Shown: positions 1 through 5,837 of the stretch, in pieces
Layout: each line of letters starts with the position of its first letter
How positions within the stretch are numbered: the stretch's first letter is position 1
Assembly (NCBI GenBank): GCA_023424215.1
Contig: JAFAEC010000166.1
Location: 1 to 8,058 of the forward strand
Direction of reading: 5' to 3'
DNA from: Pseudomonadota bacterium
GTDB lineage: Bacteria > Pseudomonadota > Alphaproteobacteria > Caulobacterales > Caulobacteraceae
Length of the DNA: 8,058 nucleotides
The notes under the pieces: model-generated
What the model was told of the DNA's origin: nothing
Database searches by the model: none
The model's input: only the letters and a program-made list of their open reading frames with translations
Position numbers and translations under genes: made by a program

Positions 1-108
1 CGCCGGCGCCGCGGCCGGGTCGGCGGCCGGGGCCTGCTGCGCCAGCGCCGGCGAGGCGAGGGCGGCGAGCAGGGCGACGGTTGCGATGCGGGCGGTCGTG
101 CGCGACAT
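1..108 (-). CDS. Exported protein of unknown function, N-terminal part only
   Basis: Reading the minus strand from an ATG at 108 gives 36 uninterrupted codons to the window edge. They begin MSRTTARIATVALLAALASP and continue ALAQQAPAADPAAAPA. This is a typical Sec signal peptide: a short basic n-region (Arg3, Arg7), a hydrophobic Ala/Leu/Val core, and a probable cleavage site after Ala-Leu-Ala (residue 23) before Gln-Gln. The mature protein begins with an Ala/Pro-rich linker, so it is probably periplasmic or outer-membrane facing. A purine-rich GGAG (minus strand, about 119-122) lies some 10 bases before the ATG and supports this start. The gene diverges from the aminopeptidase gene across a 94-base gap that holds a possible CtrA box and a GANTC site. 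The rest of the protein is outside the window, so no function can be given; the reading frame and signal peptide are well supported. Confidence 0.75.
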   Translation of the reverse strand, partial: MSRTTARIATVALLAALASPALAQQAPAADPAAAPA

Positions 109-136
109 GGAAGGCGCTCCGGAAGGGTCGGCCCAA

Positions 137-168
137 GAGTCTCCTTTCCGCGTCAACTGCTGGTTAAC
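137..168. promoter_or_regulatory. Candidate CtrA box and CcrM (GANTC) site in divergent promoter region
   Basis: The 94-base gap between the divergent starts at 108 and 203 contains TCAA-N7-TTAAC at 153-168. This is one mismatch from the Caulobacter CtrA consensus TTAA-N7-TTAA. On the minus strand it reads TTAACCAGCAGTTGAC, so its second half overlaps a TTGAC that could serve as a -35 element for the exported-protein gene. A GANTC site (GAGTC, 137-141) lies nearby. The match is direct; a regulatory role is inferred. No convincing -10 was found on either strand. Confidence 0.3.
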
Positions 169-202
169 AAAGCCCCTCGCGGGCCCGAAAAGGCCGACCG
201 AC

Positions 203-1585
203 ATGTCCTTGCTGCATCCCGACATCCTGACCGCCGAGGCCGACGGCGCCCTGCCCGTCCGGATCGTGACCAGGGACGCGCCGCTGGAGGGGGCCGAGGC
301 GATCTGGGCCCGGGCGCACGACTTCACCGGCAAGCCGGGTCAGCTGCTGGTGTTGCCCGGAGAGGGCGGGGCGGCCGCGGGGGCCCTGTTCGGGGCCGGC
401 GAGCGCTTCGATCCGATGTCGGCCCGGGCGCTGGCGGCGAAGCTGCCGGAGGGGCTGTGGCGTCTGGACGGCGTCGAGGACGAGGCGGCGGCCCTCGCCG
501 CTCTCGCCTTCGCCCTCGGAGCCTACCGCTTCGATCGATACAAGAGCCGCCCCGGTCCGCGCCCTCGGCTGGCCGCCCCGGGGATAGACGTCACGCCCCT
601 CCTCGACATCGCCGCCGCCAGCGCCCTGGCCCGGGAGATGGTCGACACCCCGGCCGGCGACATGGGGCCGCTGCAGATCGAGACCATCGCCCGCGAGATC
701 GCCGAGGCTTCGGCGGCGACCCTGACCGTCGTCGCCGGCGACGACCTGCTGGAGCAGAACTACCCGGCCGTCCACGCCGTCGGCCGCGCCGCGGCTCCGC
801 ATCGCGCCCCTCGCGTGCTGGAGATCGGCTGGAATCTCGACCGGACGGACCTGCCGCTGGTCGCCCTCGTCGGCAAGGGTGTGGTCTTCGACACCGGCGG
901 CCTCGACATCAAGCCGGCGGCCGGCATGCGCAACATGAAGAAGGACATGGGCGGGGCCGCCCACGCGCTGGCGCTGGGCCGGCTGGTCATGCAGGCCGGC
1001 CTGCCGGTGCGGCTGGTCGTCCTCGTGGCCGCGGTCGAGAACGCCATCTCCGGCGACGCCTTCCGCCCCGGCGACGTCCTCTCGAGCCGCAAGGGCCTGA
1101 CCATCGAGGTGGGAAACACCGACGCCGAGGGGCGTCTGGTCCTCGCCGACGTCCTGACCCGCGCCGCGGAGCACGCGCCGCACGTCACCCTCGACTTCGC
1201 CACCCTGACCGGCGCGGCCCGCATCGCTCTCGGCCCGGAGCTGCCGCCGCTCTACACCGACGACGAGGCGCTGGCCGCCGACATGCTGGCGGCGTCGCGC
1301 GCCGTGGCCGATCCGCTTTGGCGCATGCCGCTGTGGCCCGGCTACAGGCCGGCGCTGGAAGCCGAGATCGCCGATCTCCGCAACGATCCCGCCGCCTGGG
1401 CCCAGGCCGGTTCGGTCACCGCAGCCCTGTTCCTGCAGAAGTTCGCCCCGTCCACGGGGGCCTGGGCCCACATGGACATCTTCGCCTGGAATCCGCGCGG
1501 CCGCCCGGGCTGGCCGGAAGGCGGCGAGGCGCAGGGACTGCGGGCGGCGTTCGAGATGCTGTCGCGACGATTCCCTGCGCAATAG
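203..1585 (+). CDS. M17 family leucyl aminopeptidase
   Basis: The 460-residue product is a cytosolic metallo-aminopeptidase of the M17 (PepA/LAP) family, which removes N-terminal residues from peptides using two metal ions. The C-terminal catalytic domain shows GKGVVFDTGG (K225, D230), the catalytic Lys237, D248 in KKDMGGAA, and NTDAEGRLVL (D307, E309, R311). The spacing of these seven residues equals that of bovine lens LAP (250/255/262/273/332/334/336), so the enzyme should be active. The N-terminal domain is shorter than in E. coli PepA (503 aa). The frame is open upstream to an ATG at 86, but that would overlap the divergent gene and add an unconserved leader. The ATG at 203 has a purine-rich GAAAAGG at 187-193, 9 bases before it. 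The NlpC/P60 gene follows after 66 bases with no terminator, so co-transcription is likely. The family is certain; the exact subtype (PepA or PepB-like) is not. Confidence 0.95.
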   Translation: MSLLHPDILTAEADGALPVRIVTRDAPLEGAEAIWARAHDFTGKPGQLLVLPGEGGAAAGALFGAGERFDPMSARALAAKLPEGLWRLDGVEDEAAALAALAFALGAYRFDRYKSRPGPRPRLAAPGIDVTPLLDIAAASALAREMVDTPAGDMGPLQIETIAREIAEASAATLTVVAGDDLLEQNYPAVHAVGRAAAPHRAPRVLEIGWNLDRTDLPLVALVGKGVVFDTGGLDIKPAAGMRNMKKDMGGAAHALALGRLVMQAGLPVRLVVLVAAVENAISGDAFRPGDVLSSRKGLTIEVGNTDAEGRLVLADVLTRAAEHAPHVTLDFATLTGAARIALGPELPPLYTDDEALAADMLAASRAVADPLWRMPLWPGYRPALEAEIADLRNDPAAWAQAGSVTAALFLQKFAPSTGAWAHMDIFAWNPRGRPGWPEGGEAQGLRAAFEMLSRRFPAQ

Positions 1586-1651
1586 TCGCAGGCGTTAACG
1601 GCCCTTTTGGCATCTCCGGTCATTCTCGGGGCTCAACCGGACGAGTCTCGT

Positions 1652-2431
1652 TTGACCGCAGCCGCCGCCTCTTTCGATCCCCGCACCACGCTCGCCCGGC
1701 CCGATCTGGCCGAGCAGGCGCTGGAGGGGCTGGTGCGCGCCGACGCCTACCGCGCGGCGCGGCCGATGCGCTGCACCGCGCCGGTCGCCGACATCCATCG
1801 TGGCATCGACGGCGGCGATCCGATCGACGAGCTGATCTACGGCGAAGCGTTCGACGTGCTGGAAAGCCGTGGCGACCGGGTCTGGGGGCAGGCCCGCCGC
1901 GACGGCGTCGTGGGCTGGGTCGATCGCGCCGCCCTGGCCGAGGGCGCGCCCCTGCCGGTCGCCGCCGTCGTCGCCGTCGGCGCCGACCTGCCGCTCAACG
2001 CGCTGGTGACCGATTCCTCCGGCGATGAAAGCCGGCCTATCGGGACCTTCGAGAGCGATCCCGTGGCGGTCGCCGAACGCCTGCTCGGCGTGCCGCACCG
2101 CCTGGGCGCCCGCTCGTCGCGCGCCACCGACTGCTGCGGCCTGGTTCAGCAGGCGCTGTATGCCTGCGGCCGCGCCGCGCCGCGCTACGCCGACCAGCAG
2201 GCCGGGCTGGGCGAACCGGTCGCGCGCGATCAGGCCCGCCGCGGCGATCTGGTGGTCTGGCTGCACCCCGGCGCGGGGCCGTGGAACGGTCACTCCGCCT
2301 TCATGCTGGACGAGGCGCGTGTCCTCCACGCCACCGGCGCGCATGGCGCGGTGGTGGTCGAGCCGCTGGCCGAGGCCGAGGCCCGGTACGCGGCCGACGG
2401 GTTCAGCCCCCCGCGCTTCCGCCGCCTCTGA
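1652..2431 (+). CDS. SH3b-NlpC/P60 family cysteine peptidase
   Basis: From this start the product has 259 residues. An SH3b-like domain lies at about residues 45-100 (from RCTAPVADIHRG to GVVGWVDRAAL), with a possible second SH3-like stretch to about 145. A C-terminal NlpC/P60 papain-like domain follows. Its catalytic set is visible: Cys161 in DCCGLVQQAL, His214 in GHSAFML, and His226 in VLHATG as the third polar residue. Related two-SH3b enzymes (YkfC type) cut the gamma-D-Glu to diamino-acid bond in cell-wall peptides. No signal peptide is seen, so a cytoplasmic muropeptide-recycling role is a reasonable inference, helped by the aminopeptidase gene just upstream. The start is uncertain. TTG at 1652 gives an N-terminus (MTAAAASFDPR) that fits the family and has GGACGAG at 1639-1645; TTG at 1607 is also open and would add 15 residues. 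A GANTC site (1643-1647) sits directly before the preferred start. Confidence 0.85.
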   Translation: MTAAAASFDPRTTLARPDLAEQALEGLVRADAYRAARPMRCTAPVADIHRGIDGGDPIDELIYGEAFDVLESRGDRVWGQARRDGVVGWVDRAALAEGAPLPVAAVVAVGADLPLNALVTDSSGDESRPIGTFESDPVAVAERLLGVPHRLGARSSRATDCCGLVQQALYACGRAAPRYADQQAGLGEPVARDQARRGDLVVWLHPGAGPWNGHSAFMLDEARVLHATGAHGAVVVEPLAEAEARYAADGFSPPRFRRL

Positions 2432-2445
2432 AGGCCCGCAGGAAC

Positions 2446-2479
2446 AAAAAAAGCCCCGCCGTCGCCGGCGGGGCCTTTT
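2446..2479. terminator. Bidirectional Rho-independent terminator
   Basis: A perfect 8-bp GC stem (GCCCCGCC at 2453-2460 and GGCGGGGC at 2467-2474) can extend by one pair around a TCGC tetraloop. It is followed by CTTTT on the plus strand. On the minus strand the same stem is followed by seven T residues (the A-run at 2446-2452). It lies between the convergent stops of the NlpC/P60 gene (2431) and the cytochrome gene (2499), exactly where a shared terminator is expected. Confidence 0.9.
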
Positions 2480-2498
2480 CGTATCGATCGAGTCGACC

Positions 2499-3239
2499 CT
2501 AGCGCGGGCTTTCGGTCGAGCTGTCGGCGGCCGACGGCGCGGCCGGCGACTGTTCGATGGCCGGCTGGCCGGCGGCGCCGGTGATCGGCGCGCCGCCGGC
2601 GGGTCCGCCCGCGTCCTCGGTAGCCTGGGACGCGCCCGGCGCGACTTCGACGCCTTCGGCGGGAGCCGCCGCGCCCGGCTGGCGGGCGGGATCGGGCGCC
2701 GGGATGGCGTAGCCGCCCGAGCCCTGGCTGCGCAGGTAGGCGATCAGGTTGATGCGGGTCTGCTGGTCACGGATGCCGGCGAAGGACATCTTGGTGCCCG
2801 GCACGTGGCGGCCCGGGTTGGTGATGAACTGGTCCAGTTCGTCGTAGGTCCAGTTCGGCGCCTCGGCCTTGTGGGCACTCATGGCGTCCGAATAGGCGAA
2901 GCCGGCGGCGTGCATCACCGGACCGCCGACGACGCCGAACAGGTTCGGGCCGATGCCGTTGGCGCCGCCCTGGGCGATGTTGTGGCAGGCCTGGCAGCGG
3001 GCGAAGGCGGCCTCACCGGCGGCGACGTCGGCGGCCGGCAGCACCGTGCCCCAGTCCGGCGGCAGCTCGACCTCGGCGGCGCCGCCCGCGGCCTCTTCCG
3101 GCGCGTCGACGAAGTAGCCCATCTTCTCGGGGGCTTCACTCTGGTAGATGAACCCCGTCACCTGCTGGACGCCGATGATGACGAAGGCGGTCGCCAGACC
3201 CGCGCCCAGAATCTTGTTCCACTTCAGATCGCCGCTCAT
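2499..3239 (-). CDS. Membrane-anchored class I cytochrome c (CycM-like)
   Basis: The 246-residue product has a short cytoplasmic start (MSGDLKWNKI), one membrane helix at about residues 9-31 that acts as an uncleaved anchor, and a linker. A class I cytochrome c domain then spans about residues 68-172. Haem attachment is CQACH (Cys82, Cys85, His86 as axial ligand), and the likely sixth ligand is Met151 in PGTKMSF. This layout matches CycM-type cytochromes of alphaproteobacteria, which carry electrons from the bc1 complex to the terminal oxidase on the periplasmic face. The domain ends near ...NLIAYLRSQ and is followed by about 70 residues rich in Pro, Ala and Gly, probably disordered and unusual for the family. 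The gene diverges from kdsB and ends at the shared terminator. No strong Shine-Dalgarno is seen before the ATG; an out-of-frame ATG lies 13 bases upstream. Confidence 0.93.
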   Translation of the reverse strand: MSGDLKWNKILGAGLATAFVIIGVQQVTGFIYQSEAPEKMGYFVDAPEEAAGGAAEVELPPDWGTVLPAADVAAGEAAFARCQACHNIAQGGANGIGPNLFGVVGGPVMHAAGFAYSDAMSAHKAEAPNWTYDELDQFITNPGRHVPGTKMSFAGIRDQQTRINLIAYLRSQGSGGYAIPAPDPARQPGAAAPAEGVEVAPGASQATEDAGGPAGGAPITGAAGQPAIEQSPAAPSAADSSTESPR

Positions 3240-3295
3240 GCGCGTCGTCGCATCCCGTCCGTTAGGGCCCGGCCGAGGAGACGGCGGGCGAATTC

Positions 3296-3324
3296 TTGCG
3301 TGGGCGTCTCTTACACGCTAGCGC
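3296..3324 (+). promoter_or_regulatory. Candidate housekeeping promoter for kdsB
   Basis: TTGCGTG (3296-3302) and GCTAGCGC (3317-3324) are separated by 14 bases. This fits the Caulobacter housekeeping pattern TTGACNS-N10-14-GCTANAWC, although two -10 positions deviate. A start near 3330 would give a leader of about 48 bases to the kdsB ATG at 3378. Because GCTAGC is palindromic, the same core might also serve the divergent cytochrome gene, but on that strand the nearest TTG is only about 8 bases away. Confidence 0.4.
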
Positions 3325-3377
3325 GGCCTTCGCAACCGGCCCGGACCCGCCCGGGCGTCGCAGGCGGCGTCTGACCG

Positions 3378-4100
3378 ATGAATCCCCTGATCCTGATCCC
3401 CGCCCGCATGGCCGCGACCCGTCTGCCGGGCAAGCCGCTGGCCGACATCGGCGGCCGGCCGATGATCGTGCGCGCCTACGAGCAGGCGGCCGCCTCGGGC
3501 CTGCCGGTGGCCGTTGCGGCGGGCGACCCGGAGATCGTCGCGGCGGTCGAGGCCGCCGGCGGCCGTGCCGTGCTCACCGACCCCGACCTCCCCTCCGGCT
3601 CGGACCGCATCCGCGCGGCGCTGCGGGCGCTGGATCCGGAGGGCCGCCACGACGCGGTGATCAACCTGCAGGGCGACATGCCCTTCGCCGATCCGGGTCT
3701 CGCCCGCGCCTGCGCCGATCTGCTGGCCGCCGAGCCGGCCTGCGACATCGCCACCCTCGTGGCCCCGGAGGCCGACGCCGCCGATCGCGCCAATCCGGAC
3801 GTGGTCAAGGCCGTGCTGGCCCTGCCGGAGGGCGCCCGCCGCGGCCGCGCCCTCTACTTCACCCGCTCGACCCTCTACGGCGAGGGGCCGGTGTGGCGGC
3901 ACATCGGGCTCTACGGCTACCGGCGCGACGCGCTGGAGCGATTCTGCGCCGCGCCGCCCTCGCCGCTGGAGAAGCGGGAGAAGCTGGAGCAGCTCCGGGC
4001 TCTCGAGATGGGCCTGCAGATCTGGGCCGCGGTCATCGACGAGGCACCCCTGTCGGTCGACAACCCGGCGGACCTGGAGGCGGCCCGGGCCATGGCCTGA
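3378..4100 (+). CDS. kdsB: 3-deoxy-manno-octulosonate cytidylyltransferase (CMP-Kdo synthetase)
   Basis: The 240-residue enzyme couples CTP to Kdo, giving CMP-Kdo and pyrophosphate. This is the activation step before Kdo is added to lipid A in the cytoplasm. The sequence follows the KdsB pattern from end to end: IPARMAATRLPGKPL (nucleotide-binding Arg10, Arg15, Lys19), PSGSDRI at residues 72-78, NLQGDMPF with metal ligand Asp100, YFTRS, HIGLYGYRRDAL, LEKREKLEQLRALE, and the closing VDNPADLEAAR with Asp228 as the second metal ligand. The length is close to the usual 245-250. The ATG at 3378 is preceded by AGGCGG (3362-3367) and is the natural N-terminus for the family. The cytochrome gene is divergent upstream, an arrangement I recall as common in alphaproteobacteria. 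The gene usually expected downstream there (pheA) is not present; a small secreted-protein gene follows instead. Confidence 0.96.
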   Translation: MNPLILIPARMAATRLPGKPLADIGGRPMIVRAYEQAAASGLPVAVAAGDPEIVAAVEAAGGRAVLTDPDLPSGSDRIRAALRALDPEGRHDAVINLQGDMPFADPGLARACADLLAAEPACDIATLVAPEADAADRANPDVVKAVLALPEGARRGRALYFTRSTLYGEGPVWRHIGLYGYRRDALERFCAAPPSPLEKREKLEQLRALEMGLQIWAAVIDEAPLSVDNPADLEAARAMA

Positions 4101-4174
4101 GGCAGGCGCGGCGTCGGTTTTCGTCAGGTGCGGAGCCGGCCTCTCCGGGCCAGGCTAGCCCCCGAGGTTGCCGA

Positions 4175-4197
4175 GACCGTCGTTCGATGAGACGGTC
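4175..4197. repeat. Perfect 7-bp inverted repeat before the small secreted-protein gene
   Basis: GACCGTC (4175-4181) and GACGGTC (4191-4197) flank a 9-base spacer. They end 7 bases before the GGAGG at 4206-4210 of the next gene. There is no T-run, so this is not an intrinsic terminator. It could be an operator or a leader-RNA hairpin close to the ribosome-binding site. The repeat is certain; a function is inferred only from position. Confidence 0.35.
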
Positions 4198-4216
4198 CGC
4201 CCCACGGAGGACCGCC

Positions 4217-4633
4217 ATGCTGAAGACCCTGATTGTCGCGACCGCCGCCGCCGCGGCGCTGCTCGCGAGCCCCGCAGCCGCCCAGAACCCGACGGGCGTC
4301 GCCCTGGTCCTGGCCCAGCTGGACGCCGCCTCCAGCGAGATGGGTCTCGCCGCGGGCGCCCGGACGACCGGCCGTCTCGCCCGGAGCGGCTCGCAGACCG
4401 TGAACCTGCAAGGGCTGGCCGGGGCCTCCTACGTCATCGGCGTGTGCGACGAGAACTGCCGGGACCTCGATCTGGTCGTGCGCGACTCCGCGGGTCGCGA
4501 GATCGGCCGGGACATGGCGACGGACGACGTCCCCGTCATCAGCGTCTCGGGCGCCGCAGGCCCCTATACCGTGGAGGTGTCGATGGCCGACTGCGCGGGC
4601 CGATGCCACTGGGGCGTCGGGGTCTTCCGCTAG
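4217..4633 (+). CDS. Small secreted four-cysteine protein, PPC-domain-like
   Basis: The product has 138 residues. Residues 1-22 are a clear signal peptide (MLKTLIVATAAA...SPAAA) with cleavage before Gln23. The mature part has four cysteines in two pairs, CDENC (77, 81) and DCAGRC (126, 130), suggesting two disulfides in the periplasm. From about residue 48 the pattern of beta strands, the DLDLVVRDSAGREIG segment, the DDVPVISV segment and a final GPYTVEVSMAD strand resembles PPC (pre-peptidase C-terminal) beta-sandwich domains. Those are normally appended to secreted proteases; here one appears alone. The start is firm: GGAGG at 4206-4210 lies 6 bases before the ATG. The gene follows kdsB by 116 bases, and its TAG overlaps the stop of the convergent nudC gene. 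I do not recognise a named family; the PPC similarity is by eye. Confidence 0.85.
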   Translation: MLKTLIVATAAAAALLASPAAAQNPTGVALVLAQLDAASSEMGLAAGARTTGRLARSGSQTVNLQGLAGASYVIGVCDENCRDLDLVVRDSAGREIGRDMATDDVPVISVSGAAGPYTVEVSMADCAGRCHWGVGVFR

Positions 4634-5562
4634 GCGTCGACCCCGTCCACCCACGCCTGCAGCAGGGTCCGGGCGATGGCGATCCGCGCCGGCGGCTTGA
4701 TGGCGGGGTGGGTCCCGGCCAGCACCGCCCGCGCCTCGTCGCGCGTCAGCCACGCTACCGCCTCCAGCTCGGTCTGGTCCGGCGCGGCCTGATCGGAATC
4801 GACCTCGCAGATCAGGCCGATCATCAGCTGGCCCGGGAAGGGCCACGGCTGGCTGGAGTGGTAGCGGACCGCCGCCACCGTCAGTCCGGCTTCCTCCTCG
4901 ACCTCGCGGGCGCAGGCTTCCTCGATCGACTCGCCGGGCTCGAGAAAGCCGGCCAGGGCGGACATCCGCCCCTCCGGCCAGCTGGCCTGCCGGCCGAGCA
5001 GGCAGAGCGGTTCAGCCCCGCCGCGGTAGACCGGCAGCATGATCGTCACCGGGTCGACGCGCGGGAAATGCTCCGTGCGGCAGGCCGGGCAGATGCGCTT
5101 CCAGCCCCCGGACGCCGTCTCGCTCTCGACCCCGCAGGCGGCGCAGAAGCCGTGCCGGGCGCGCCAGTCGAACAGGCTTTTGGCCGTCCCCGCCATGGCC
5201 GCGTCGGGGCCCGCCAGCAGGGCGGCCGCCTCGCGCATCTCCATGAAGGCGCCCAGGCCCGCCAGCGGCCCGGCCGCCGGATCGAGCGAGCTCTCCACCT
5301 CCACGGCGAACACCGGGGCGTCCTTCCACAGCCCGAGGAACAGCTCCCGGTCCGGCACCACCGCCCGCGCATGCTCCAGCCCCAGCCAGGCCAGCCGCGG
5401 TCCGTCGGCGTGGTCCTCGACCAGCGGCCGCCCCTGCCAGAGGACCAAGGCCACGGCCTCGGGGTTGGCCTCCTGGCCGGCCAGCCAATCGGGATCGTTG
5501 CGTCGGTCGCCCGCGCGGTCGAGCGGATTGCCGGCGAAGGTGTTCAGCACGGGGAGGGACAT
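4630..5562 (-). CDS. nudC: NudC-type NADH pyrophosphatase (Nudix hydrolase)
   Basis: The 310-residue product belongs to the NudC family, which splits NAD(H) into NMN(H) and AMP; some members also remove NAD caps from RNA. It has an N-terminal domain (about 1-130), then a four-Cys zinc ribbon (C140, C143, C158, C161), then the Nudix domain. The Nudix box spans residues 205-227 and fits GX5EX7REUXEEXGU at every fixed position (G205, E211, R219, E220, E223, E224, G226). Downstream, SQPWPFP (237-243) marks the NADH-specific subgroup, but the usual final Ser of SQPWPFPxS is Gln245 here. The frame is open to 5709, yet the extra 49 codons fall in a repeat region and read as arginine/threonine/histidine repeats, so the ATG at 5562 (MSLPVLNTFAGN) is chosen. 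A GCTAGAAA sequence lies just before this start. The stop overlaps the stop of the convergent secreted-protein gene. Confidence 0.95.
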   Translation of the reverse strand: MSLPVLNTFAGNPLDRAGDRRNDPDWLAGQEANPEAVALVLWQGRPLVEDHADGPRLAWLGLEHARAVVPDRELFLGLWKDAPVFAVEVESSLDPAAGPLAGLGAFMEMREAAALLAGPDAAMAGTAKSLFDWRARHGFCAACGVESETASGGWKRICPACRTEHFPRVDPVTIMLPVYRGGAEPLCLLGRQASWPEGRMSALAGFLEPGESIEEACAREVEEEAGLTVAAVRYHSSQPWPFPGQLMIGLICEVDSDQAAPDQTELEAVAWLTRDEARAVLAGTHPAIKPPARIAIARTLLQAWVDGVDA

Positions 5563-5612
5563 GGCTCTTTCTAGCGTGGAGCTTGCGGGGGCGCGACCGG
5601 CAGGCGGACGCG

Positions 5613-5718
5613 AAAACACAGTCCGATGCGTCCACAGTGTCCGCAGTGACCGCTTCTGGCCCCACCGCGGACTAAAAAACACCGTCCGATGCGTCCGATG
5701 CGTCCGCATCGACCGCTT
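5613..5718. repeat. Imperfect direct repeat, 63-bp period, built of GTCC-led 9-mers
   Basis: Two 43-base copies (5613-5655 and 5676-5718) agree at 36 of 43 positions. Each starts AAAACAC and then runs as three 9-base units beginning GTCC (in the second copy GTCCGATGC, GTCCGATGC, GTCCGCATC), ending GACCGCTT. The second copy contains the near-palindrome CGATGCG-TC-CGCATCG (5696-5711). An 11-base inverted repeat links GACCGCTTCTG (5648-5658) with CAGAAGCGGTC (5777-5787). On the minus strand the second copy ends in GGTG followed by six T residues. No real gene overlaps it: all six frames read as short 3-residue repeats (for example VRC-VRC-VRI) without family features. It sits between the nudC start and the ffs promoter. 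The role is unknown; the repeat itself is read directly. Confidence 0.8.
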
Positions 5719-5803
5719 GGCGGCGGCGAAATTCGATTGTCAAAGACCCGGACCGAAGCTTGCGCCCGCGGTACGACAGAAGCGGTCGCAGCCGCCGGAC
5801 GGC

Positions 5804-5832
5804 TTGCGTCTTCGCGCACGAACCGCCATATC
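5804..5832 (+). promoter_or_regulatory. Probable promoter of the SRP RNA gene
   Basis: TTGCGT (5804-5809) and CATATC (5827-5832) are 17 bases apart, the optimal sigma-70 spacing. The first base of the long SRP RNA stem (5838) falls 6 bases after the -10 element, where initiation would be expected. The fit to the independently recognised RNA 5' end is the main support. Confidence 0.55.
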
Positions 5833-5837
5833 CCCGC

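Noticed and set aside
86..202. Upstream extension of the aminopeptidase to an ATG at 86
   Set aside because: It would overlap the divergent exported-protein gene and run through the likely promoter region; the ATG at 203 has better spacing and a family-like N-terminus.
164..1582. Long open frame on the minus strand opposite the aminopeptidase gene
   Set aside because: It mirrors the third-position GC bias of the real gene, reads as Arg/Gly/Ala-rich sequence without motifs, and has no ribosome-binding site.
457..2028. Long plus-strand frame overlapping the aminopeptidase and NlpC genes
   Set aside because: It is extremely rich in Arg, Gly and Pro, crosses the boundary of two real genes, and has no recognisable domain.
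2025..3374. Plus-strand frame of 449 codons through the NlpC 3' end and opposite the cytochrome gene
   Set aside because: It runs across a strong terminator and is a frame shadow of two well-supported genes.
4124..4160. GC-rich pairing (GGCC...GGGCC) and a GCTAGC between kdsB and the next gene as terminator or promoter
   Set aside because: No T-run follows the weak stem, and no TTG lies at the right distance from GCTAGC.
5563..5709. 49-codon N-terminal extension of nudC
   Set aside because: It translates the 9-base repeats into Arg-Thr-His repeats, which are absent from NudC proteins.
5613..5718. CRISPR-like array
   Set aside because: There are only two imperfect copies with a 20-base gap, internal 9-base units and no cas genes nearby.
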